64,000 nt of DNA. It comes from Eucommia ulmoides (Eukaryota; Streptophyta; Magnoliopsida; Garryales; Eucommiaceae). The stretch lies in assembly GCA_016647705.1 (NCBI GenBank), contig CM028326.1:21095901-21159900 (forward strand). Reading direction: 5' to 3'. The position numbers were made by a program, and so were the translations under genes. This document shows positions 1-9,697 of the stretch, piece by piece (the first letter of the stretch is position 1; each line of letters begins with the position of its first letter). The notes under the pieces were generated by a model, which saw only the letters and a list, made by a program, of their open reading frames with translations, was not told where the DNA came from and ran no database searches.

Positions 1-256
1 GATTTTTTTAATAGTTTGATGCTTTCTAGAAACCCATTTTGTTAGAAACGCCCATCGGCAACAACCTGCTCCGGTGACTTCCCAACCATCTCTTTCTCTC
101 TCTACTCTCTCTCTCCTGGCCATTAAAGTGAGACCCCTTTCTTTCTCTTCGTTTTTAGGGCTTACCCTTCAATTCTCTTCTGGGTTTTGCGTTTCGGATT
201 CAGTCTTTACTGGGTTTTCTTTTTTGGTTGAAATAAGAGTGAAGATTGAAATCAAA
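1..256 (+). promoter_or_regulatory. 5' leader of the IRX10-like gene
   Basis: This stretch lies directly upstream of the start codon. It carries a CT-rich tract at about 88-120, common in plant 5' leaders. A frame open from 74 runs into the start codon at 257, but its upstream residues look nothing like the family N-terminus, so I read it as untranslated leader. No TATA box can be placed with confidence because the window begins too close. Confidence 0.5.
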
Positions 257-2000
257 ATGAGGAATTGGGGTTGGGGTTTCGTTGTGCTTCTTTGTCTTGC
301 TTATTTTTCCGGCTGCGATGCAGTGGAGCACCGCCGGACTCAGCAAACGGAGCGAATTTCAGGTGAAACTATAAAGTTCATGCTCATTCTTAATAGATTT
401 TTCTTCTTCTATTTCATGGTTTAATTTGATTTGGGTGATTTGTGTTTTCAGTTACAGATTATATATGCTTTAAATCAAGAACAATAAAAGTTTTTATTCT
501 AGAATGGAGAAAGAAAATTGTTATTAAAAGTTCCTTAAAAATAGGTATTGTAATATTGTATATATGTCCTAAATTTTTTGAGATTCCTAAAAATTAGGGA
601 TTCTGCTGGTTTAAGGTTTTAACACTTGGATCATCTTACAGTGTAAGAATGGAAAATGTGTTTTGTTCAAAGATTTGTCCGAAGACAAGGTTAGAGACTA
701 CAAAAATTACAACTTTAATTGTAGAATTTGAAAAACAAGGATAAATTGTGTTTGAATTTTGGAGAAATTCTAGTTTAGTCTTAACCTAATTTCATTTAAT
801 TTTAAGCATATAGATTCACAGTTCCTAATTCTATGTATTACTGGCTTAGTTAGCCTATGTTTTGGGCTTTCAAAGAGGTGTTAGTCTGGTTGGTAAGGGG
901 AGGTGTCCCCTTTGTCAACTAGGGTTCAATTCTCTTGGGGAACACTTCAAGAATTAAATTTTGAATTTAATCCTGAATGCACTGTGGGAGCATGCTCTTT
1001 TAAGATTGTCTGGAGAGGTGATTAGTCGAGATGCGCGTAAGTTAGCTCTGACACACCTTACATATGATAAATTAAACATTAAAATTAACCTCTTTCTGTT
1101 TTCATTCCGAGAAAGGTTAACAAAATCAAGCAAAAAAAAATAGGTTTTCATAACTTTCACTTCGCTTTATTTTAAAAACCGAATCAACTCAACAATTTTT
1201 GAACCCCTTTTTTCTTGAAGTTGTTTATATCATTCGTATTTGTTCTCTTATGTAATGAATTCCTGTTCACGATTTTTACCTTTTGGGATTAAATTTACAC
1301 CATCCATAATTATTTTTTTAAACGAGAATTTTTTGTTTTTGATTGTTTCTTAAATTTGTTTGGACAACATAGGTAGCGCGGGTGATGTCTTGGAAGATGA
1401 TCCAGTGGGTAGGCTAAAAGTATTTGTTTACGAGCTTCCAAGCAAATACAACAAAAAGATCCTCCAAAAGGATCCGCGATGCCTCACACACATGTTTGCC
1501 GCTGAAATCTATATGCACCGTTTCTTATTATCAAGTGCTGTCAGAACTCTGAATCCCGAAGAAGCCGATTGGTTCTACACGCCTGTTTACACCACTTGTG
1601 ATCTGACGCCAAATGGTCTACCCTTACCGTTCAAGTCGCCGCGTATGATGAGGAGCGCGATACAACTCATCTCTTCCAATTGGCCATATTGGAATAGGAC
1701 CGAAGGAGCCGATCACTTTTTCATTGTTCCCCACGATTTTGGGCCATGCTTTCACTATCAAGTAAGAATTTTTTTTTGGGTGTTTTGCTGGCTTGTTTTT
1801 GGGATGCTTTTTGCCTTCGGCGTTGGATTTTATGAAGTACAAATCTTTTGCCGTATATAGTAGTGAAATTCAACTCTATATATAGTTACTTTCTATTGCT
1901 TTTTTAGTGAAATTCTACTATTTGATGGTGTGTTTTGGGTTAAATTGTCCTCTTCCATCTGTGATTTTGATGTCAGGAAGAAAAGGCAATTAAAAGCGGA

Positions 2001-2046
<46 letters not shown>

Positions 2047-3373
2047 GTGGAATTCTATTACAGCTTCCAGTGAAATTGTACTATATATTTATCTTAGTGA
2101 AATTCTACTATTTTTTAAGGTGAAATTCCACTATATGTATTATATATGTTAGTTAAATTCTACTACATTTCAGTGAAATTCTACTATTTTGGGACATTTC
2201 CTGTTGAATTCATGTTAAATTATTTGTCCTGTTTTTTTTTTTTTTTTTTTTTCCTATGTGATGTCAGGAAGAGAAGGCAATTGAAAGAGGGATATTGCCT
2301 TTACTGAAGCGTTCTACGTTGGTTCAAACTTTCGGACAACGTAATCACGTTTGCTTAAAGGATGGATCAATCACTATTCCTCCGTACGCTCCTCCACAGA
2401 AAATGAAAACCCACTTGATTCCTCCCGATATTCCACGGTCCATCTTCGTTTACTTCCGAGGTTTGTTTTACGACGTGGGGAACGATCCTGAGGGTGGTTA
2501 CTATGCGAGGTACGTCTCATTCACTAAGTCCTCATATGGCCTCTTTTTTTCCCAAATTCTTGTTGTGTTTCCAGAAAATTGGGAAAGGAGATAGAAAAAT
2601 GGGAACAAAAAATGTTTCCTTATGCTCTGCTCTCAGATTTTTGGAGCAATTTTCTTGGAATAAAATGGAATTATTTCCAGATTGTTTGTTTTTTGTTCAA
2701 GTTTCTCGGGAACAAAAACGTTAAGACAGGCCATTTGAGCCTGTATGTTTGGGTTTTTTTTGGGGGTCAAAATTAACATTTTTTAATTTGGAAAAAAAAA
2801 ATCACTTAAAAAATTTTGCCTAACGAAGCCTTGCTAAATTGATCTTTCTGATTCACCAGAGGTGCACGTGCGGCGGTTTGGGAGAATTTCAAGGACAACC
2901 CGCTCTTCGACATCTCCACAGACCATCCCACCACCTACTATGAAGACATGCAACGGGCAGTCTTTTGCCTTTGCCCTCTCGGGTGGGCCCCGTGGAGCCC
3001 GAGGTTGGTTGAGGCCGTCATCTTCGGGTGCATCCCCGTCATCATTGCTGACGACATTGTCTTGCCGTTTGCTGACGCGATCCCATGGGAAGAGATCGGT
3101 GTTTTCATCGACGAGAAGGATGTACCGAATCTTGACACGATTTTGACCTCGATCCCGCCAGAAGTGATTCTGAGGAAGCAGAGGCTGCTCGCAAACCCTT
3201 CTATGAAGCAGGCGATGTTGTTCCCGCAGCCTGCGCAGCCCGGGGATGCCTTTCATCAGATTCTCAATGGGCTGGCCCGGAAGTTGCCACACGATAAGAG
3301 TGTGTTTATCAAGCCCGGGGAGAGGACGTTGAATTGGACAGCCGGGCCGGTGGGTGATTTGAAACCTTGGTAG
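257..3373 (+). CDS. IRX10: IRX10/IRX10L-like beta-1,4-xylosyltransferase (GT47), four exons
   Basis: The coding sequence is join(257..362, 1373..1761, 2268..2509, 2860..3373): 1251 bases, 416 residues plus a TAG stop. All three introns have GT-AG ends and the phases join without a break. The family is known to extend the beta-1,4-xylose backbone of glucuronoxylan in the Golgi during secondary wall formation, and its members are about 412-415 residues, so this copy is full length. Residues 1 to about 22 form a hydrophobic signal sequence or anchor. A GT47 exostosin domain fills most of the rest, with recognisable segments VYELPSKYNKK, DPRCLTHMFAAEI, NWPYWNRTEGADHFF, PRSIFVYFRGLFYD, CPLGWAPWSPRLVEAV and ADDIVLPFADAIPWEEIGVF. 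The C-terminus NWTAGPVGDLKPW is family-typical. The start at 257 is preferred because it gives the signal sequence and the expected length. I cannot separate IRX10 from IRX10L, and the start rests on one codon. Confidence 0.95.
873..1070 (+). mobile_element. tRNA-derived SINE in intron 1
   Basis: A polymerase III A-box-like motif (TAGTCTGGTTGG, 882-893) lies about 30 bases before a B-box-like GGTTCAATTCT (923-933), as in tRNA-derived SINEs. The 3' part at 1012-1057 contains GATTAGTCGAGATGCGCGTA, resembling from memory the conserved 3' Angio-domain of plant SINEs. A diverged relative lies at 4885-5085. I could not define a target duplication, so the ends are approximate. Confidence 0.7.
1937..2000 (+). 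repeat. Decoy duplicate of the exon-3 acceptor and exon start
   Basis: The segment reads GATGTCAG|GAAGAAAAGGCA at the decoy junction (AG at 1976-1977). The true junction at 2267/2268 reads GATGTCAG|GAAGAGAAGGCA. Similarity continues into the exon (EEKAIKSGI here, EEKAIERGI in the real exon) and upstream into GTTAAATT and TGTCCT. The copy keeps the exon phase but then enters the CA repeat, giving alternating His-Thr codons. Confidence 0.75.
2004..2040 (+). repeat. (CA)n microsatellite
   Basis: About 18 uninterrupted CA units begin right after the decoy exon-start copy and end at AGAGTAG. It is intronic in the IRX10-like gene and probably polymorphic in length. Confidence 0.95.
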
Positions 3374-3660
3374 GGAGTATAATTTGAGAGATTATTGAGT
3401 TGGGGGTTGGAAGTGTAAATCTTCATTTTTGCCCAGGTTTGTGGAGCTTGGCATTCCTCCTTAGTAGGGGGGGAAGGGTTGTGCGATTTTTTTTTTTTTT
3501 TTTGTGTAATTGGAGTGGCATATTGCATTGTTGTGTTTGTTATATGGACTCTTTTTACTACATTTGGTCTTGATGCATCTGATATCATGTGGTAGGTTCT
3601 CTCTGAGTAATCAGATTCTCTTTCCGATTCCAAATTTTTGAGATTAATATATAAAAAAAA
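3374..3660 (+). other. 3' untranslated region of the IRX10-like gene
   Basis: This follows the TAG at 3371-3373 and contains a T tract near 3488-3503. The transcript end cannot be fixed from sequence alone. A-rich and AATAAA-like sequence near 3640-3710 is a plausible polyadenylation region. Confidence 0.5.
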
Positions 3661-3880
3661 TGTTGCAACTATACATTAAAAAAAAAAAGAAGAAAGAAAA
3701 GAATAAATATTACAACCTAACTGTTCTTGTTTTTATTTTTATAAATTAAAATAAATAATTTCAAAATAATGATCGTCATGTTTATGTGCTTAAAATATTT
3801 CAGAATAGAATCGGGATATTTCAAAAATAGAAATATAATTTTCATCCTAATTCATAAAAACAGAAAAATAGAAACACTAA

Positions 3881-4462
3881 GGTCCCGTTTGGTAATTGTT
3901 TCTATTCTAAAAATTTTCATTCTATTCCCAGATTTTTGGGAATTCTGTTTGAGAATAGCGTTTGGTAATTTTTGTTCTCGTTCCTATTCCATTCCTATTT
4001 GAGAATTGTGTCCATTTTTTTTTTTAAGAAATAAGAAACAAAAAAAATTATTTCTCATAATTCCCATTCCAGTCTCAGTTACTGTTCATCGCTGGCCGAC
4101 CACCGTCGCCGCCGCTGGTCACCTCTGGCATCGCCGGCTGCCTGACAACTTCTGGTGCCGCCTGCCGGCCACCGTTTGCCGCCGGCCATCTGCCACCGTC
4201 CCCCACCCGTCCGCCGCCGCCATCGCCCAAAAAAAAAAAAAAAACTTAAAAAAAAATAATTTGGTTTTTGGATAAAATCGTTACCAAACGCGATTTTCTT
4301 TCCAAAAAAAAAAATAAATAAAAATAAAAATAAAATAAAATCGTTACCAAACGCAATTCTATTCCCAATAAAAAAATAAAATTCTCATTCTATTCCATCT
4401 CACTGCTAGAATGGATCATCTCATTGTTAGAATGAAAACAAGATCGGTTATCAAACGTCACC
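3881..4462. mobile_element. Tourist-like (PIF/Harbinger) MITE with TAA target duplication
   Basis: The 582-base element starts GGTCCCGTTTGGTAA and ends with the complement of GGTGACGTTTGATAA, 12 of 15 terminal positions matching. TAA flanks both sides (3878-3880 and 4463-4465), the trinucleotide duplication expected of PIF/Harbinger elements. Variants of CGTTACCAAACGC recur inside. There is no coding capacity. A GC-rich block at about 4091-4230 stands out sharply from the AT-rich body. Confidence 0.8.
4091..4230. other. GC-rich block inside the MITE
   Basis: About 140 bases rich in CCGCCG and CCACCG triplets sit in AT-rich element sequence. It may be captured host DNA or a purine/pyrimidine-biased expansion. 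A continuous plus-strand frame crosses it, but I see no recognisable protein. Confidence 0.5.
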
Positions 4463-4884
4463 TAACGAAACGCCTCCTAAGCTTTTGGTTATAATACACT
4501 CTAGTTAACTACTGATGTGGCACACTAGGCTTGGCAGACCAAAGTAGGGCCTAGTAATTTTTATTATTTTTTAAATTGTGCATTTACTTTAAATTTTTTT
4601 TGGCTAGCTAATAAATAAAAAAATATAATAAATTTTGAAATGTTTCTACTCTATTGCTGTATGGTTAACTATGAATTTGTTGACTTATAAAAATGATGAA
4701 TTGATGGTAGAATATTATTATTTGGGGGGAGTTGGTACAGGGTGGCCACAACCGTTACACTTCTTTTTTTTTTCTTTCCTTTTTTTTTTTTCCCATTCAA
4801 TCATTTTTCTTTTTCTAACTTGAGTGATGGTTCCATTGACTATTTTTCTCTTATTTTATTGATCGCATTTGACCAACGAGTCGA

Positions 4885-5085
4885 AAATCCTATAAAAGGT
4901 AAAGAAAGATGTCCATTTTTTTTTATCAATTAGGATTCGATTCTTACAAGGAACATTGTGAAAATTAAATTTTGAATTTAATCCTAAATGCACCAGGCCG
5001 ATGTGGGGTAATGCGTTCTTAAAATTGTTCGGAGAGGTGATTAGTCGAAATGCACGTAAAGTAACTCGGATAACACCTTACCGTA
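4885..5085 (+). mobile_element. Second, more diverged SINE copy
   Basis: It aligns with the intron-1 SINE through GGTAAAG..., a B-box-like GGATTCGATTCT (4933-4944), the shared AATTAAATTTTGAATTTAATCC block and the 3' segment GGTGATTAGTCGAAATGCAC. The A-box half is eroded. A poly-A/T-rich tail follows at 5086-5125. Confidence 0.65.
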
Positions 5086-7188
5086 AAACTAAAAAAAAAT
5101 AAAAAAATAATAAAATAAAAAAAAAGGGTATAGTCAAAATCACAATTTTGCATAACGTTCTCAGTTCTATCTTTTGTAAATTACATGGGTAATTGAAATG
5201 AAATGAGAATTTTTTTATAATAATATTTTTAAGGGATTATACCGTGATTTTGTCTAAAATCATAAATCTCTTTTGTCATTTTAAAAATATCAGTCACCAT
5301 TTTTAATTAATTTTTTTTCTAAAAAGTCTCTTCTTTTATTTCAAAATAAATAAATAAATTATTCATTCATTTTTTTTTTATTTTTTTTTAAATAAAAATC
5401 ACTAATACCCCCTTTATCTAAAAATATATTTTTCACCCATAATTTTTTAAACAATTATATTTATCCCACCCCATCCCACCCTCCCACCAAACTCTCTCCC
5501 TTTCTCTTCTTTCTCTGTACATATGCACCATCTTCGGCGCACGACACCCACCACCGAACTCGCTCCCTCTCTTTTTCTCTGTCTATTTCTTGGTTCTTTA
5601 ACCTTAATCAGATCATCTAATCAATAAGTTTAATTTGTGATTTTATTTTATTTTTTAAATTAACATTATTTTTTTAGTTTGTGCCTTCAAACACAAGTTA
5701 TACGCTGATTTATTCTATAAAACATGATGGTATATAATTTGACCTACACATTTTGGCTCCATATTTTAACGACTACTTATAGAAATACTCTTTAAATTTA
5801 ATATTAATGGAAAAAAAATTACTCTTTAATTTTAAAGTATTTAGTTTTCATTCAAATACTGGGTATTAATTATAGAAAATATGGAAATTAAAGTTAATAA
5901 TCAATATATATTTTAAAAAATTACACTTTTGGTCCCTAAAGTTTGGAATGAGTGTTTATGTGGTTCGTCAGGTTTACAAAGTTGGGCATTTAGTTCCTTA
6001 CATTTGATTTTTGTTTCAATATCGTCCAATTACAAATTTTGTTAACAAAATGTGATGACATACCATTAGTATAGTAATATTTTTGTCAAATTTCTACTTA
6101 GGTGAATTTTTAAATTGACCATGTGATTTAGGGAGCACATTTGGTCCCTTATATTATAACTCATCTTCAATTTGGTCCAAAAAAAAATTTGTTCCGAAAA
6201 TTGGACGGATTCCATTAATTGGGGGATACTTTCATACTTTTTTCGCGTCTCTCTTTCTTTTTACAGTTATAAGAAACCATTTTTGTTCCAAATCTATTTT
6301 TGCACTAATATATCTCATAATTATAGAGATTTTTTTTACTCTTTTATTTTAATAAAAAATCAATAAAGATTTTTAAAAATATAACACAAGATTTATAAAA
6401 ATCAAGATAGTTCAAATAAAAAATTAAGAAATGTAATTAAAGTTTTATTAAAATATGTGGGTATACATTTTTATTTTTCATAACTTAATACAAAATTTAT
6501 AAAAATAAAAAAGATTTCATATAAAAATTTAAAAACTTTAATTGATTTTTCATTGAAATATATGGTAAATTTTTCATTCTTAATAATTATGAAATGTATG
6601 AGGACAAAAAAAAGTTTGGGGTAAAAAAAATAACTTCTTATAACTTTAGAGAGAGAGAAAAATGTGAGAAATAACAAAAATATCTCCAAAGTAATTTATT
6701 TTGTCCATTTTCTTGACAAAATGTTCAATTGCACTAATTTGAAACCAAATTGGAATAGAGGTTGTAATAGAATATTGTTGGTAATAGAATATTGTTGGTT
6801 TTGATGGAGTTGGTGATGAATTATTTCAATTTTGATTTTGAGAGGATGATTGAGAGATTTACACAATAATTGGATAATTTATCAGCAATAGAGGGATAAA
6901 TGGTGTAGTTCTTAGGTAGTCTCTACCAGAAAAGTATCAATACTTTTCATTTTCATTTGCTTTTTCTACTTTATGATTTTCAATTAAAGTTACACGAGAA
7001 CTTTCATTTTTTAATTGTTAATTTTAGAAGTTTGATTTCTCATATAGCAACTTTTGTTTTTGTTTTTATTTTTTATTTTTTTGCAGGAGTTGTTGCTAGA
7101 TAAATTAATCTCAGAAATGATATTGCCATGGAAAAATTCTTTCAATGGGATACCATGACTTTTATTTTTCTCTATTTGGTGGTAAAGG
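5086..7188. other. AT-rich intergenic DNA with dispersed-repeat fragments
   Basis: I see no gene here. A pyrimidine-rich patch lies at 5462-5590. A short block at 5670-5715 (CTTCAAACACAAGTTATACGC) recurs in similar form at 25600-25640. From about 5930 to 6745 the phrase TTTGGTCCC or TTGGTCC recurs with opposite-strand relatives near the far end (CCAAATTGG), suggesting an old transposon-derived repeat of undetermined class. Confidence 0.5.
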
Positions 7189-8549
7189 TGGTAGTGCGTA
7201 GATACGTCGCTACTTTCACCGAAAGTGTACGGGTCATGTTTTAGTAAAGTGGAAAGAGTAAGGGTTGTCGTATCCACAAGAATTGGTTGAGATTACCGTT
7301 GAGTACCGTAATTATCATAATCTAACTTTATTTAGGTGACTAAAAATAAGATTTGTTTATAATAAAATATACTAATACTAAGTTAATTAATCTAATTATA
7401 CTAATATTACTAATATAGACGTTTATGAGAGTAAATTGCCTAGGGATTAATTTCGTCCACTTAAACGTATTCATTTCAATTTAGTTTACATTAACGGCGT
7501 TCATCCTATCCGACAATCTCGGTATCGAAATCTCACTCATTACATCTCCCGAGTGTAAAGTGAATGAATATGTGACTTCGTGTCAACGCCAAAGTCCCCC
7601 TCGAGCGTCTATACGACACTTGGCCACATGAGTCTCGCCCCAACGTTACGGATTGCACACTTTCTAACTCCTTCCTGGGTTATTAGATCATCGCATTGTG
7701 TTTGACCCTAGTTCGAATCCGGGGTTACCTCTCTCGAGCGTCAAACACCGTATTCTCCATATATTATAACAAGCATATAAACATGATAAAACAGTAAACA
7801 CAATCGGATAAACATGAACAACCGTTAATAAAACATCAATTTATTCAAACAACGTTTTCGTGGTGTCAATCGCTCCCTAAACAATATATGTTTAGCTACA
7901 CATGGTCATGACCCTATATACAATAAAATACAAGTTAAACATATACAAATACAAACAAGGGTTTAAGAATAAAAGAGAGAAACAAGAGAGTTTAGCCTTT
8001 ATCTGAAGATGTGACGGTTCCACGTCCGTGATTTCCACTCTGAGCATGATTTATCTTCTTGAATTTGTGATCTCTCCTTGTTGGTATGCCCTTGGAGCTC
8101 TCAAGGGACTCCCAAAACTTTCTAGGGTGTTTGGAAGAAGAGGAGATGATATAGGGATAAAAAATTATCACAAAATATCCCAAAATATCAATTCTGTCAG
8201 CTGTCGGACTGCCGCGGCGGTGGTGTCACCGTTGCGGCGGTGACACCTTTTGGTAATTTGGCTGTAACTTTCTCATCCAAATTCCAATTGAGGTGATTCA
8301 AAAACTTACGGAAATCTAAGAAAAATATAGACAACTTCCATGTTTTGAGTGTTTCCAAAATCGAATGGAATAGTGTTCAAAGTTGGTCTTAAAGTTACTG
8401 CATCTGTACCGACTTTACCTTTTTTCACCCATTTATTCAAAAACTTATAAAACAATACAAAAATACATTAAAATAACAAAAGCACTTGAAAACACACTAA
8501 TATTTGAATCTACAAGTACTTGATTTGTTAGTAATTAAATCACTCATCA
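7189..8549 (-). repeat. 3' LTR of A1
   Basis: The 1361-base LTR starts TGGTAGTGCGTAGATACG on the plus strand and ends ACTCATCA, giving TG...CA ends. It shares the order of blocks seen in all family A LTRs: ACGTCGCTACTTTC, GGTTGTCGTATCCAC, CTAACTTTATTTAGG, GACTTCGTGTCAACG and a GC-rich palindrome zone (8205-8247). Confidence 0.88.
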
Positions 8550-8565
8550 CATAGCCCCAAACTCA
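8550..8565 (-). other. Polypurine tract of A1
   Basis: Read on the minus strand, a purine-rich TTTGGGGCTATG abuts the LTR start at 8549. Matching sites precede the LTRs of A3 (CTGGAGGGATT, next to 40511) and A4 (TTTGGGAGTATT, next to 28779). Confidence 0.6.
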
Positions 8566-9697
8566 AATGTTTGCTTGTCCTCAAGCAAAAACACACAAAC
8601 AAGAAAATACAACAACTAATTCCGAAATTAAAAACTAAAAACGAAAAAACACTAAAAACAATAATGTACAAGTTTTGAATATCATTTACCGGCCAAATGA
8701 TTTTTCCCTCATCGGACTCCAATCCTATCAAGTTCAAGAATAAAACACACCATGTGGTATTCTAGAATTTCAACATTCGATAATAGTAAGCGCTATTCTA
8801 GATCCTGTCAAAGTGTGTGTGATAAAACTCAATTATACAAATATTCTTCGATCGGATTGGATTATCCACCAAATAAATTCATGACTAAAACCAAAAAGGT
8901 ATAGGAATCCATAAGTCTGACTGGGCTCTATTCTCCACTAATGTAGGCTAAGCAATTCAAAAAGATCAGTAGGACTTGGTTCGGTTCTGGAAAATGGCCA
9001 AGGGTATATCGGAAATAAAAAAACAGGTTAACGTCGTTAACTTGATGATACTTGAGGCACATGCTTGACACTCTCACACTCGAACCCCCATAGATAAATT
9101 TGAAACAACCTTGAACATATATTTACGAATTTTGTACTCACTTGTCAAAAGAAACGAAAAATAAAACCGTATAAACATATATATTTTTTTTCAAATAAAC
9201 CACACCCCCAAATTTATTCGATTATTACAATTTCACGGGTGTGGTTAAAAAGAAAGAAAAATACAAATAAGTACTTGAATACCGAACCAATTTAAAAGTT
9301 CGCCTTAAACCCAACCGCTCACATCAAGTAGCATACACGAATGCTAACTTAATTCACTCAAATTTGTGCCTTGGGTTCAGCGATATAGGTTTGGAAAGTA
9401 TTCAATTGGCCATGATATTAGTTAAGTGTTCAGAATTGAAACGGATTTCCGGTTTCGACAGGATAATGAGGGATAAACATATAATAAGGTAAGCTTCAAA
9501 GGCTCAAGCGATCAAATAAATGCCTAAATCATATCTCCCAAACTATCTCGCCTAGGATTTTGCCTCGAATTTCTCCCAAATCAAGTTTTAGAATCCCTAC
9601 TGTCATGAATTTGGGTGACAGATAGTCGTTTTCAAATCAATTGGATAGTTATACATTGAGTTTACGTGCTCGTGCAAGTAGGATCTACAATAACTTT
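8566..9697 (-). other. 3' internal noncoding region of A1
   Basis: No reading frame of note is present. The segment is homologous to 40512-41509 in A3 and, in reverse complement, to about 27650-28778 in A4. It is conserved spacer between the gag-like frame and the PPT. Its right end is interrupted by the solo LTR at 9698. Confidence 0.7.

Larger units (their letters stand above)
1862..2200 (+). repeat. Degenerate GTGAAATTCTACTA minisatellite in intron 2
   Basis: At least six spaced variants of GTGAAATTCTACTA occur between about 1863 and 2195, with forms such as GTGAAATTCCACTA and TTAAATTCTACTA. They flank the CA microsatellite and the decoy acceptor. The whole array lies within intron 2, between the donor at 1762 and the acceptor at 2267. 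No function is suggested by the sequence. Confidence 0.7.

Noticed and set aside
74..424. 116-codon frame covering the IRX10-like start
   Set aside because: Its first 61 residues lie in the CT-rich leader, and its last part runs into intron 1 past the donor at 363. Only 257-362 is coding.
2834..3292. 152-codon minus-strand frame opposite exon 4
   Set aside because: It is an antisense shadow of the conserved GT47 exon and matches nothing I recognise.
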